Assembly (NCBI GenBank): GCA_029931535.1
Contig: JAQPZY010001659.1
Coordinates: 3,478,001 to 3,542,000, forward strand
DNA length: 64,000 nucleotides
From: Margaritifera margaritifera
Lineage: Eukaryota; Mollusca; Bivalvia; Unionida; Margaritiferidae
Reading direction: 5' to 3'
The notes beneath the pieces were generated by a model. That model did not search any database and was not told where the DNA came from. It was given only the letters and a program-made list of their open reading frames with translations. Below, in pieces: positions 14,294 through 24,529 of the stretch (the first letter of the stretch is position 1; each line of letters begins with the position of its first letter). The position numbers and the translations under genes are program-made.

Positions 14294-14478
14294 AATTCAT
14301 GTCAGTGTAGAAGTAGGAGCAGTGTGTCTAAATTCATGTCAGTGTAGAAGTAGGAGAAGTGTGTCTAAATTCATGTCAGTGTAGAAGTAGGAGCAGTGTG
14401 TCTAAATTCATGTCAGTGTAGAAGTAGGAGCAGTGTGTCTAAATTCATGTCAGTGTAGAAGTAGGAGCAGTGTGTCTA
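14294..14478. repeat. 37-bp minisatellite, 5 units
   Basis: ATTCATGTCAGTGTAGAAG recurs every 37 bp at about 14,296, 14,333, 14,370, 14,407 and 14,444. Units are almost identical; one differs by a single base (GGAGAAG for GGAGCAG), implying recent expansion. Confidence 0.96.
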
Positions 14479-15901
14479 TTTTCTTAATCATCAGCATTTC
14501 ATTCATCCAACAGTATCTTTTGGTTATTCTCTCCATTCAATAAAGTATTACAAGTATTGTACCATCTTTCGGGGGGATTCTAAAATTAAATACATTATTG
14601 GATCATGAATTAGAGGGGTACATGAACTGATGCACAGGAATTGTTCACATAGGGGTTCATAATTGTATCTCCTGGTATACAAACATTTAAAACAGAAAAA
14701 AGTAGATGTACAAGGGTCCGTGACTTATATGAACGAATATAATATACATATAATATACTGCCGGTCGAGCAGATGATAAACAGTGTGATAGATTTTTTGG
14801 AGACTGACTTGGAGAAATCAAACAAAAATCACTGGAAGACTGTACCACTTTGTAATCGCAGCTGGAACAATTACAGAGAGATAATAATAAAAACAAAAAG
14901 TAATAAATGATGTTAGTACAAACATTACTGATTCAAAGCCAAGATCATTGGTAACACTAATTACTCTATCAGAGTTTCCGAAAAATAATAATTTAACAGA
15001 AATAACCCAAATGATAGAAGATGTCAGAAACAAAATAATATGAATGAAAGCACGATCCATATCAAAACTCAGTCAAACTTGTCCTAACGGTCCCCTGTGA
15101 TTTTTGTCCATACGTTTGCTGGATAGTGGACAAAGCATTCGTGTAGTTGCAGCATAAATGTGAATCGGGTGAACTCATATCCAAGGGATTATTAAGCGTA
15201 AGCGAGATATTATGTCCGATTTTGAGAACAACGTTAATCCGGAGTGTAATAGATTACGTACAATCAAAACAAATAAGTATGATACATGTACACTGCACTT
15301 GTGATAACCCTTACAGTTTATATGCTACTAACAATAGCTTCTTTTCATTCCCTAATCATCAAAGGTCTCTCACAAAAGCAGACTGTCTTTTGATCTCGGT
15401 GAGTTTGAGCAACTGCTTAATCCATCGATTGTTTGAAGTGTGAACATCCGTTTTCATGCCAAATTATACCAGGTGGCCTAACAAAAAGTCAGTCCTGTGT
15501 TTGACAATCACAGATAAGCTGTCAATTAGTAATTTTATTTAGACGCCGTTTCTGCTGAAGTGATGATTTAATGTACATAATAGATTAAAGTGGAACTTTT
15601 TATTTTATTATTTTGTTATTTTTCTTTTTGCTAAATAGCTAAAGAAAATATATGTATCTTGATAGCATATTACTACTACTACTACAAATAATAATAATAA
15701 TGCTAATGCTATTCGGTGCATAGTACATGTATTTGTCGTGAACCAAGTTTGAGAGCGGAACTTGCCTTCAGAGGTCACCTGTATACAAAGCCCACTTTGG
15801 CCTTTTCACATGGGTGATCGCTGTAGACAGGTTTGACTGAACTTGCATTTTATATATTACAGATTTGAATAAAATATGTTACATTTAATAAATGTTACCA
15901 T

Positions 15902-16081
15902 GCTAAAGTTAAACAACCAAAGGCATGTGCAAAAGAATATGTTGATCGAGAAGTGGTTAATAATATTGGTGTGGTAGAATGTAGCATTGACGAATTAGAA
16001 AATGCGATGAAACAATTGAAAAAAGATTTTAATGATTTGGAACAAAAATTTACAACGGAGACATATTCATTCAAAACATAA
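15902..16081 (+). pseudogene. Unrecognised coding remnant with coiled-coil character
   Basis: An open plus-strand frame of about 60 residues without its own start is rich in Glu, Lys, Asn and Leu; the middle (DELENAMKQLKKDFNDLE) has the heptad look of a coiled coil. Composition is clearly more protein-like than the surroundings. The family is not recognised. It lies about 3 kb upstream of the Polinton ATPase remnant on the same strand, so it may be a structural gene of the outer Polinton, but this is inference from position only. Confidence 0.35.
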
Positions 16082-19000
16082 GTAGATAAAAAGACTTGCA
16101 TTAAGTGAAAGCATTGATAGATTTAAAAATCGAAATAAAGGAAAACCTACACACTTAGAAACCTAAATTCAAGACCAAAATGTTTTTTTTAGAATGGAAG
16201 GATTAAAAAAGGACATGGATAATAACAAAAAGAAACTTGATGTGAAAACCACACTAAAATCTGGATGCATATTACTTTACGATTTTCGCATTGTACCAAG
16301 TTAGCAGTAGCCGGATGATATTCAACTGCTTATGAATTTAAGAGATGAAATTTCAAATGCTAAAGAGATAAAAAAAAAAATTGGTCCAATTTTAGTTTTA
16401 AAGCTGCAATGTTTGTATTTTTCTTAAGTTTAGAACTGGCTAAGATCTACACAATCCGACTCACATGAATTAGCACTTTCGCAAATGTTCAATAACATTG
16501 GTTAACAAATAAAGGAGTTTCAAGACGATTTATTCTCGAGGAATTTTAAGATTTCTCTTGAATACTGCACTTCAGTCTGTTCGGGGGTTTCCAAATATGC
16601 AGAATGGTGTGGAAAAGGAGAAGGTAAATACAATGGCAACAATAATGGGCTTTTTATGTTAATAAAGGTATGATTTAACTCCAGCTGTCTTGATTGTTTC
16701 AAAGTATAATTTGTTTTCAAGATTGATTTGGTAGTGATGCACATATGTGAAAGCAACTAGTGCGTGTGAAATCAGACAGCAGCTTTAGTGATCGTGCGGT
16801 CTCTTCCTCATTAATACTACGCTGCCACAAGATCAATAAAGCGTGCACGATTATAGCTGCAAATTTGTGAAAGGCAATATTTATGGAATTCAAAGAGATT
16901 ATATAAATTTCAGTAAGAAATATAAGAGAAAAAAAGTTATAAGAGTTAATAATGATGAATTCGACTATGCTCGATCACGATTTGCTGTATACAGGTTACA
17001 CATAGTAGATACTATATAGCAATATGTCGTTAAAATAAAAAATATAAAAAGTTTAAAAATCATACACAAAACAGGCTTGTACACATTTTTTTTATAATCA
17101 ATATGTATAATCTTTAGGGCTTTAATATAGATTTTTACATGGGATTAATGCTATGTAACACATGTATTGCTTACTCATTAAACTTTGAAAGAAATTACGA
17201 ACCTAATATTTAGAATGTAAAAGAAGCACGTATATACGATAGTATAACAATGTTTAAGTAATTGAATTGAAAAGAAAAAGAGCTAATATGATAGGACGTA
17301 AAATATAAACTGGCAACAGTATCAAACTCTGCTATTCTTAAATAGTAAAAATGTCTGTCTGCAACAGGAATAAATATTAAAGGAGCAATAGCTCACGGTT
17401 TATCATTTACAGGAAGCAACTATTTGATCTAAATGGAGCTGATGTGAGAGACGACAAATGAACTCTAGAGTTCAATGAAAACAGATCAAATACACTGGAT
17501 GACTTGAATGAAAGATTAAGAAAACTAGTTTTGGTGTCATATACTTTAAACAACCTGTATGATGCTTTTGCTTTATACGTTTCTATTTACCCAGATACAT
17601 CTACTCACCCTGAAAATAATGTCAAACTTGTAAAACCAAGACAACCCAAACTTAATGATTTTACCAACCTTCTAATGATCAAAGTAAAATAAGCATATAT
17701 ATTGCTCTAGTGATGAGTGTCAGTGTGTATCATGCAAGTTTTTGAAGGTAATCATGCGGAATACTTGTGTCCGAAGCATACTCGATCCGTTGCACAGAGG
17801 ACGCACGTCTCTTCGAGCGATGAATGCACCGTGTGTTATTCCGTTGAAAGACCTCGTCGAAGGCCACGATTTTTAGTACAATAAATAGTTAAGATGTCAA
17901 CGTACAGGAAACACATAACTCCTAAAAAGCAGCAAAAGATTATGCGAGGAGTTAAATACCTTAATCCAACACGTTAACATACGGGAAACATCACTTCTAA
18001 CAAGCAGCAAAAGATACCGCAAGGAGTTAAATACCTTAATCCAACACATACGGGAAACATCACTTCTAACAAGCAGCAAAAGATACCGCAAGGAATTAAA
18101 TACCTTAATCCAACACATCATTCTCTCACATACACACCGAGCAACATCAAATGTGATCAGACTACTGTATATAGTAATTCCTAAGTGAAGCCCAAATATC
18201 ACGATTGTACCGAGTAGTTTCTTCGTGTCGTTTGATATGAAGGTGAAAGGAGATGCTCATAATGCAGTGATAAAATAATTTGGGTAGAATGCTTGTGAAA
18301 GATATCGCCATATCCTACGGAAGGGATGATCTTTACAATCTGAATGACTGCAAGATCTTCATAACACAGAAAGATATGTGAGTACTTGTTTCGGTTAGGA
18401 CAAATATAATTGAATAAGGCATTACATTGAGAAAGTTACAATCGGAGGCAAATAGTGCGCAAAATACTGGTACTGAAGCAATAGTTTTGTTTGTGTTTAG
18501 AATACCACTTGAATTTCAGATACTAACAGATCATTGCCAATTGCATCATTGCGCTCTTCCTCATGAGTTCAGATTAACATGACACTTCCAAAAGCATCTG
18601 AAGTGATAGAAGTGGTAATTAAAACTAAGAAGTGGAAAACATTTTTTGTTTACAGTACGATATGATTACTTCGGAATCAATTGGTAAATGATAAATACAG
18701 AAACGCAATTGCTTCCTTTTTCGACTGCATTACGAGTGTTAGGATCTTCGACATGGCATTCAATACAACTTTGACGAAGCGTACGCTTGATTTTAACAGT
18801 GAGCTGAATGGTGTTTTAACACTGCGTAATATGTCTATTATTTTTAAAGTGGAGAAAATTATCTTATCTTAAAAGATTTTTCAACTCAACAATACAAAAA
18901 ACATCTTTGTGACTATAGCAGACCTGCAAAATATATTTTATTATCATGGTTTTTAATTTAGACAACAGTTTAGATAAACCACTAAGTATTTTTTTGATGA

Positions 19001-19180
19001 ACAACAAAAGCACATAGAAATTAGTAGCGTAAATGTTAACAATTTTAGACTGGTAAATATTGTATCTGGCTTGATTTGAAAGTACACGTGATAAAGCTAG
19101 CGTTCAACAATGTATTCACTTTATAATTAACAAAAAAGAAAATGTAGATGCTCACAAATTATACACTTTTTATGTCTGAT
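16082..19180 (+). other. Probable decayed left arm of outer Polinton, genes not identified
   Basis: Scattered protein-like segments appear on the plus strand: about 17,400-17,692 (an open frame from 17,504 with ERLRKLVLVSYTLNNLYDAF), about 17,740-17,880, and about 18,560-18,870 (an open frame from 18,681). They are on the same strand as the ATPase at 19.2 kb. None can be named. Long AT-rich gaps separate them. Being part of the outer Polinton is an inference from strand and neighbourhood. Confidence 0.35.
17893..18118. repeat. 69-75 bp tandem repeat, 3 units
   Basis: AAGCAGCAAAAGAT ends at about 17,940, 18,015 and 18,084. Each unit also has GGAGTTAAATACCTTAATCC or a one-base variant. The last two units are nearly identical; the first is more diverged. 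It lies in the presumed outer Polinton arm. Confidence 0.92.
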
Positions 19181-19199
19181 GCTCGGGTTAACATTCAAC

Positions 19200-19797
19200 A
19201 ATCAGTTTTTTCTTCTTCTTCTGTTTTAGGCATGATACATATATTTGAAAGAGATTCAGAACATAATAATATGTGGAGTCATTAATTAAAGACTATGTTT
19301 GCAATGAGTCTGATAGAAACTGAATGCACGAAAATTTTTAACTACATCGTCATTCTCTGTCCAACTTTTCTGTTTAAGAAGATCTGGTATAGAAAGTTGT
19401 TACTCAAAGATGAAATGATGATTCTGATATATCCTGAGGAAAATTGGTACAAATAGTCAGAGTTACTGGTTCGATATCCATCAAGGTACACATGCTTTAC
19501 TTCTCATTGATGATTGTGGTAACTTTGATAATGTATACAAGAAAGAGTTACTGGTTTGATATCCATCAAGGTACACATACTTTGTTTCTGATTGATGACT
19601 GTGGCAACTCTGATAATGTAAAACAGAAAGCAACTAACCTAACCAAACTAGATTTTAGGGGTACATATTTTAACATATCTGTGTTGATGATCGTAAGAAA
19701 GTACAGCGCTGTAATCAAAGACTTGAGAGAGGATGTTAGATTTTTAGTTATCTTCTGCAACATGAACAAACAAGAAATGGGAACTTTTCATGGATAA
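19200..19797 (+). pseudogene. Polinton/adintovirus-type packaging ATPase, decayed
   Basis: The plus strand reads parts of the FtsK-HerA-type DNA packaging ATPase that Polintons and related viruses carry. Seen: IFNYIVILCPTF (about 19,338-19,374), the segment after the Walker A region; a Walker B-like LFLIDDC (about 19,580-19,600); then SDNVKQKATNLTKLDFRGTYF and a C-terminal segment to the stop at 19,795. The Walker A loop itself is not clear. An 85-bp tandem duplication (19,461-19,630) repeats the Walker B region out of frame, so the gene is broken. In the family the enzyme powers DNA entry into the capsid. It converges with the minus-strand polymerase remnant (20.0-21.7 kb), which supports one Polinton. 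Confidence in the family is good; the start is lost. Confidence 0.75.
19461..19630 (+). repeat. 85-bp tandem duplication inside the ATPase remnant
   Basis: 19,461-19,545 and 19,546-19,630 are two diverged copies; both begin AGTTACTGGTT. Because 85 is not a multiple of three, the second copy is read in another frame. Both encode the Walker B-like IDDC. Confidence 0.93.
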
Positions 19798-19999
19798 TAA
19801 TCTTATCAAAAATGATGCACAAACAGATATTATAGACAAACCAAAATAAAACAAAACAAATAAACTTTTAATGCGTCTCGAATTTCCCTTTGATTTTAGA
19901 GTGCTTGTACCATAGGTACACATTACTTTCGTCACTGTCTGTCAGGTGCACCTCCGGTGCAATGGCATGCTAACATGTCCGTAATGTAATGTGTTTACA

Positions 20000-21741
20000 T
20001 TGTCAACCAAAAAGCGCTTTTCGTCATTCACTGAAAATTGCTATTTTATTACTTTTGATGTTTTACATCTCATGATTGTTTGATCTGATAAAATAATTTC
20101 CTGGTAATTTACTTGTTTTATTCATTTACAAACTTTCTTATATATATCTTTTAGTTATTTTTCATGTCGTTGTAAAGGTTTTCTGTCACAACATGGATAC
20201 ATAATGGCTCAGTATCAGTCATTATAAGTTTCAAATTAACAGGTATTTACATTTTAAACTTGTTGTAGTAAAAATTAGACAATAGTCAATTTTGATAACT
20301 TGAACACTGTAAATCTGGGTTGGTTAATTTGATTTTCTCGTTTTTCAAATTGACTAAAACCAAGACACCGTGGCAAACGGTAGATATTACTGGGATTTAA
20401 AACATTTAATTTTTTCTGTACATATTTTACTATTGTCCTTTCTTGAGAGTTCCCATCTGTTTACCGAATTAACTATTATTCATTTTTCGAAATTGTTTGT
20501 TGCTTTTGTCTCAAACTTGAATTCATTTTAAAGTAAGATTTAAGCCACGTTTATTTTTTGAACAAAAAAATATTCTGCATATCTTTTTCGGTTTTAAACC
20601 TAATTTAGATCCCTATAATGGGTGATATATTTTGTTTTTGCTTTTTAGTGTACATAACAATTGTTTTACTATTGGTTTGGTACCCTTCTAATCATCAACC
20701 AACTTCTTCTGTAAGCCTGACAAATCATTTTCATCTGGAATTAGTTTCCCTGAAGCTAACTAACATTCCTTTAAATAGTTATACAAATGTAATGGAATAT
20801 CCGAATCCACTTCTAAAATACAACCTCTGTCATAGTCATCTGGCATTTTAAACAGATATTGTTTCTACCTGTCTAACTTGCTCATCAGATGCTCATATAA
20901 GGTTTCTATACCGGATAGGTACATAATCAATGAAGTTGATTTAGACCTTTTGTACTCAGATTCGATGTGCTACGAGACTTGGACGTCACCATCATTGTTA
21001 GTGCGAATAGCTTTCTTGATTTGCTGTAGCGTATCTACGTGGCAAAATGCTCAAACAAACTCTTATTTCACCCTAAATCAACACGAACATGACACAGTCT
21101 GCTAATCAGTCATATAGAATCAGTATATGTAAATAATGTCATATAGAATCAGTATATGTAAATAATGTCATATAGAATCAGTATATTTTTCAAATCAACT
21201 TTCCTACACTTGTAAATAAGGTCATATAAAATCAGTATATTTCTTCACGTAAGAGTCATGTAGATCTCTAAGTATTTTCAAGTTGAAATGTTCCATGACA
21301 TCCTGAATATACTGATACTCGTTTTTGATACGTTTAAATCGTCAAGTGACTAGGAAAACTTTTCTATTGATGGTATATCTGTTTCATTAAACCTTTCAAG
21401 TATTAGTATGGATAAATATCTTTCCGCTAATATTTATGCTACATATTTGTAAACCGTTTCCGTGTCTCTGTACATTTTTCATGACCTATAATTTTAGCCA
21501 ACTTTTCAAGAGATTGTCCCATGAATCGAAAGCTATCTACAAACCTAACTGACCTATTAAGTCTTATTTCTTTTCCTTCTTTCATGAACCTATCAAATAT
21601 GAAATCCTAAATAAATGAAATATATTTCATGTCCTTGTTCAGTATCGTTTTTTTTATATATCTTCATCTGAATCATTTAAAATTAATGTCTTGAAGAACT
21701 GATTACTGTTATAACTGGACAAGTTATGAATGAACAATGGT
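20000..21741 (-). pseudogene. Protein-primed DNA polymerase B of outer Polinton, central and C-terminal part, decayed
   Basis: On the minus strand, in order from high to low coordinate and across several frames: FIHN with LSSYNS (about 21,690-21,730, the exonuclease I-type region), FVDSFRFMGQSLEKLAKI (21,490-21,547, exonuclease II region), LERFNETDIPSIEKF and LDDLNVSK (21,330-21,410), RRYATANQES (about 21,020-21,050), GCILEVDSDIPLHLY (about 20,775-20,825), a motif B-like KMNNS-stop-FGKQM (20,455-20,490), and a motif C-like MTDTEPLCIHV (about 20,190-20,231). The order is that of Polinton pPolB. Motif B has a stop; motif C has Glu for the second Asp and Pro for Ser, so the enzyme is dead. The N-terminal part lies at 31,204-31,560, on the far side of the inserted element. 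Confidence 0.85.
21109..21240. repeat. 29-bp tandem repeat inside the polymerase remnant
   Basis: CATATAGAATCAGTATAT recurs at 21,111, 21,140 and 21,169, with a diverged fourth copy at about 21,223. It interrupts the polymerase reading frame. Confidence 0.93.
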
Positions 21742-21747
21742 AATGGT
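21742..21747. repeat. Target-site duplication, left (AATGGT)
   Basis: These six bases directly precede the first base of the left terminal inverted repeat and are identical to 31,198-31,203, which directly follow the right repeat. Six bases is the known target duplication length of Polintons. Confidence 0.9.
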
Positions 21748-21898
21748 AGCTAGCAACAGACTAGACCCCATTAATTTTTAAAATGAAAGCATATATAAGG
21801 GTGTTTTAGGGGCTCAGAAATAATATGTTTATAGCATTTTTAATGTGGTTAACTCTATGCATTAAATAGCATCTCAAATGATATGTTTATAGTGTTTT
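21748..21898 (+). repeat. Left terminal inverted repeat of inner element, with subterminal repeats
   Basis: It aligns with the complement of 31,042-31,197 with scattered differences. It contains ATATGTTTATAG near 21,827 and 21,881. The motif goes on past the TIR with near copies at about 21,960 and 22,025 (roughly 60-70 bp apart), together with repeats of ATATATAAGG and TGTTTTAGRGG, so the left end is itself a diverged tandem array. Confidence 0.88.
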
Positions 21899-22499
21899 GA
21901 AATTTTATTGATTTTTAAAATTGACACATATATAAGGCTGTTTTAGAGGGTAATGAATTATATGTTTCTAGCGTTTTCAATGCAGTTTGTGCCATATTTA
22001 ACGTCTTGAATAGTCTCATATGATATGTTTATAGTGTGTTTTAGAGGCTCATGAGTGAGGTTTTCAGTGCTTGGATGGTTTAAAGAATGATGTTTCAGTG
22101 CGTTTTAGAGGAGTGAGAATGATATATTTTCAAAAGTAAAAGAGTTTGCCTGCTCATTTAATTATATATCTAGTTTGGAGAATTTCTTATACAAAAGATT
22201 TGTAAAGAGACGAAGTAACAGATTGTAATAATATTTATCCAGCTTATTGCTTTTTTAGTGTTTGAGAGATCTGGAGATTTCTTATCTGAAAGATTTTGAA
22301 AATAGGGCCAATAATGGATTGTTCCCCTTGATGGATTTTTAAAAAATAATTTATTCCATATATTTTCAATACATTTACTTGATGAATATTTTACAGATGA
22401 TGATACTTTTTGTTTCCAAGGGCAATTTTGATATGGGTACTTATAGTCAACTCAAACACAGCCAAACAAAAGGTTAATTTCAAGAAAATAAGAAGAAAA

Positions 22500-22860
22500 T
22501 AAAAAAAAGGTTATGAAGTTCAGTCTGATTTCCCAAAATTGCTCAGGCTTCCTGGCGTTTAGGATTGTTTTCAAAGCATTGGTTGTATCAATTCCAGTTT
22601 TATTATGTGTATGCTCCGAGCGTATTTACTAAATGTATCAAACACGTTTAGTAAATATTTATATCCTTTATTCCATTTACTAAATGTTTTCATATCAACT
22701 AAATCAGCTGGTTGTATATATATATTTTATCAGTTAGAACACAGCGTTGAATAAATGTTCTAATGGTTGGTTCATGCAACTTTTCAGCTGGTTGTGCGGT
22801 AAGTTTATGGCTCACTCGACGCCTTTTTTTAGTTGTTTGATTTGCCTAACTCAAGCTTAT
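22500..22860 (-). pseudogene. Retroviral-like integrase of inner Polinton, decayed
   Basis: The minus strand reads a basic N-terminal segment (KRRRVSHKLTAQPAEKLHEP, about 22,770-22,830), then ADLVDMKTFSKWNKGYKYLL and NVFDTFSKYARS (about 22,620-22,708). This is the start of the catalytic core of Polinton integrases, in which the Asp of ADLVDM is the first catalytic acid. Further on, NARKPEQFWEIRL appears where the family has the second acid after the Trp; here it reads Ile-Arg, so a catalytic residue is gone. Stops and frame changes break the frame and the C-terminal chromodomain region is not seen. In the family the enzyme inserts the element and makes the 6-bp duplication. It lies next to the left terminal repeat and points toward it. 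Confidence 0.78.
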
Positions 22861-23150
22861 GTTTAGCGCTAATAATAGGCCTTACAACGAATTGTAACAT
22901 GCTTTTTTGGCTTGATATTTTACCCTTATATACATTTAACTCATCAAACATTTTTTTATTTTATCACATTGATCTTTGTTAGTATGACTTTTATCATAAC
23001 AGCAGTCATGGCGCATTCACACTCCATCAAGTTGATTGATGGCGGTCCATTTTCTAAAGGATTTCCAGCGCCACAGTATATGTAAGAAGGCAGCGTCAGT
23101 TCACCCTTTAGCAACAATGACATGATTGTCATATGTATGTCTACCACCTT
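22830..23150 (-). pseudogene. Phospholipase A2-like (parvovirus VP1-type) domain, frameshifted
   Basis: A minus-strand frame from 23,147 reads LPSYIYCGAGNPLENGPP, which matches the calcium-binding loop (Y-x-G-x-G-N) of the VP1-type phospholipase A2 found in parvoviruses and some Polintons. The catalytic HD-xx-Y motif appears as HDCCYDKSH (about 22,985-23,012) but one frame away, so a frameshift separates the loop from the catalytic pair. A basic tail follows (KKMFDELNVYKGKISSQ). In viruses the domain helps particles leave endosomes; here it is broken. It directly precedes the integrase remnant on the same strand. Confidence 0.75.
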
Positions 23151-23159
23151 TTATGATGG

Positions 23160-24310
23160 TAGAAATCTTGTTTTCCTAGTCCTACATGTTGCACAATTAC
23201 CTTTCGTGATATTGCTGCAAGTCTTTATTTGTGTGATAACTTCATTATTTGTTTCGATTTCTTTTCCACATCTATATGATCTAATAGTTATATAATTATA
23301 TTACATAGTGTTTGGCATCAATTTTGTTTTCTTTCTTCGATATATTGTGCATATTCCTTTCATAATAATAATTCTACCAGTTTTGGTTTTTGTTATAACA
23401 TCATTGTTTGTGTTTGTTTCTTACATTTAAAACAACATGATTTCATTATATAATTTAATTATTAATCATTTTTACATATTGTTTTCTAATTTATTTCCTT
23501 AATAATTGGGTTCACAAACTTAAGTAATATATTAATTGGTTCCTAACCTTTATAATGGTGGATTATGTAATATACACATTAATATCACCAAATAACTAGA
23601 TCAATATGCTGTATATCCATACTATTATAAATAATTGGCTTTTTGCTTTATAGATTATGCTTTAAAATAATATCACTTGAGGGCAGGCCAAATGAATAAA
23701 AATATCAAATATCATCATTTTTAGGATCATTATAAATAACAGCCCAATATGTACCATTTCCTTAAAAATAGTCTTCAATATAAACAATTGTGCTTTTATA
23801 TGGTTTATATTTTTTCTAAAACAACCTCCAAGACTCTTTTTCTTATTCTTTTTCATAATTCTTTTTATATGTAAATTTATAAGAGGCTCTATCTTTTTAT
23901 AAATGGATGTATTGTTCCTGGTAAAAAAAAAAGCCCTTGGGGTAACTTTTTAATACCTTTACCATGAGTCCATGTAAATGTGAATCCTCTAACGAAAAGG
24001 CAAGGACCCCTCTCCCCCCCCCCCCCCCGACAAACCAGGAAGCAATGGACCAATAAACACACCTTGTTTGTTCTGTTTTAATTGTACATGTGACGATTTT
24101 CGATTAAGACTGATTTATTTTTCATTTTGATTTCATAATACTTTTTATTTGCATTTTTCTTAACCTCAGTTTGTCTCTCCCATGTAATTGAGACGGCTCA
24201 ATGTGGTTTTTTGTTTGCAGACTCTCATAATAAATCTTTTCGATATGGCATCTAATATTATTATATTATATTAAATACATTGATTTTTAATTCCTATCTC
24301 GTTTCTTCCT
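23160..24310. other. Inner element, no recognised gene
   Basis: Very AT-rich, many stops in all frames. A C run of about 15 bases lies at 24,014-24,028. The open frame at 23,662-23,856 (minus) has no recognised motif. Confidence 0.5.
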
Positions 24311-24500
24311 AATACCAGACTCAGCAGTGGCTTTATGTGTTACCCCAGTGATAGCACTACTAGCAACCGCTACCCATAATGTAGGAAGAACATTCCCTAA
24401 TGTAGTTAATATCTTTGGTATAAGTGATTTTATATCTGGCAAAATAGCACTAATAAAACCTCCTTTATTTGTTAGTGTAGTTAATTGGAGTTTTGTTTGC
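24311..24500 (-). pseudogene. Small hydrophobic virion-type protein remnant
   Basis: The minus strand is open for about 60 residues and reads KGGFISAILPDIKSLIPKIL then LPTLWVAVASSAITGV. The GGF...ALIP-type start followed by hydrophobic and Ala/Ser/Gly-rich segments resembles small minor-capsid proteins in adintovirus- and Polinton-type elements (family knowledge, weak). It lies just downstream of the capsid-like gene on the same strand. A plus-strand frame over the same bases (24,327-24,515) is probably the shadow. Function is not demonstrated. Confidence 0.4.
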
Positions 24501-24529
24501 TTTTATAGAAAATAATAGTGACTTCTTTT

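Larger units (their letters stand above)
13311..15901. other. Non-coding stretch, no recognised gene
   Basis: It contains C-rich runs near 13,432-13,474, a TG microsatellite and a 37-bp minisatellite (listed separately). Open frames on both strands at 14,600-15,060 and 15,147-15,443 show no motif I recognise. Some of this may be the degraded left end of the outer Polinton, but I cannot show it. Confidence 0.45.

Noticed and set aside
17897..18202. Minus-strand frame of 101 residues with internal repeats
   Set aside because: It is a read-through of the 69-75 bp tandem repeat on the opposite strand to the Polinton remnants.
21109..21190. The 29-bp repeat translates on the minus strand as YTDSI, like the polymerase B catalytic motif C
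   Set aside because: Its place is N-terminal to the GCILEVD segment, where motif C cannot be; a better motif C (MTDTEP) lies at about 20,190-20,231 in the right order.
24014..24028. C run as a possible element boundary
   Set aside because: No repeat or target duplication next to it; simple homopolymer.
24327..24515. Plus-strand frame of 62 residues
   Set aside because: The minus strand of the same bases gives a more plausible hydrophobic protein on the strand of the capsid-like gene.
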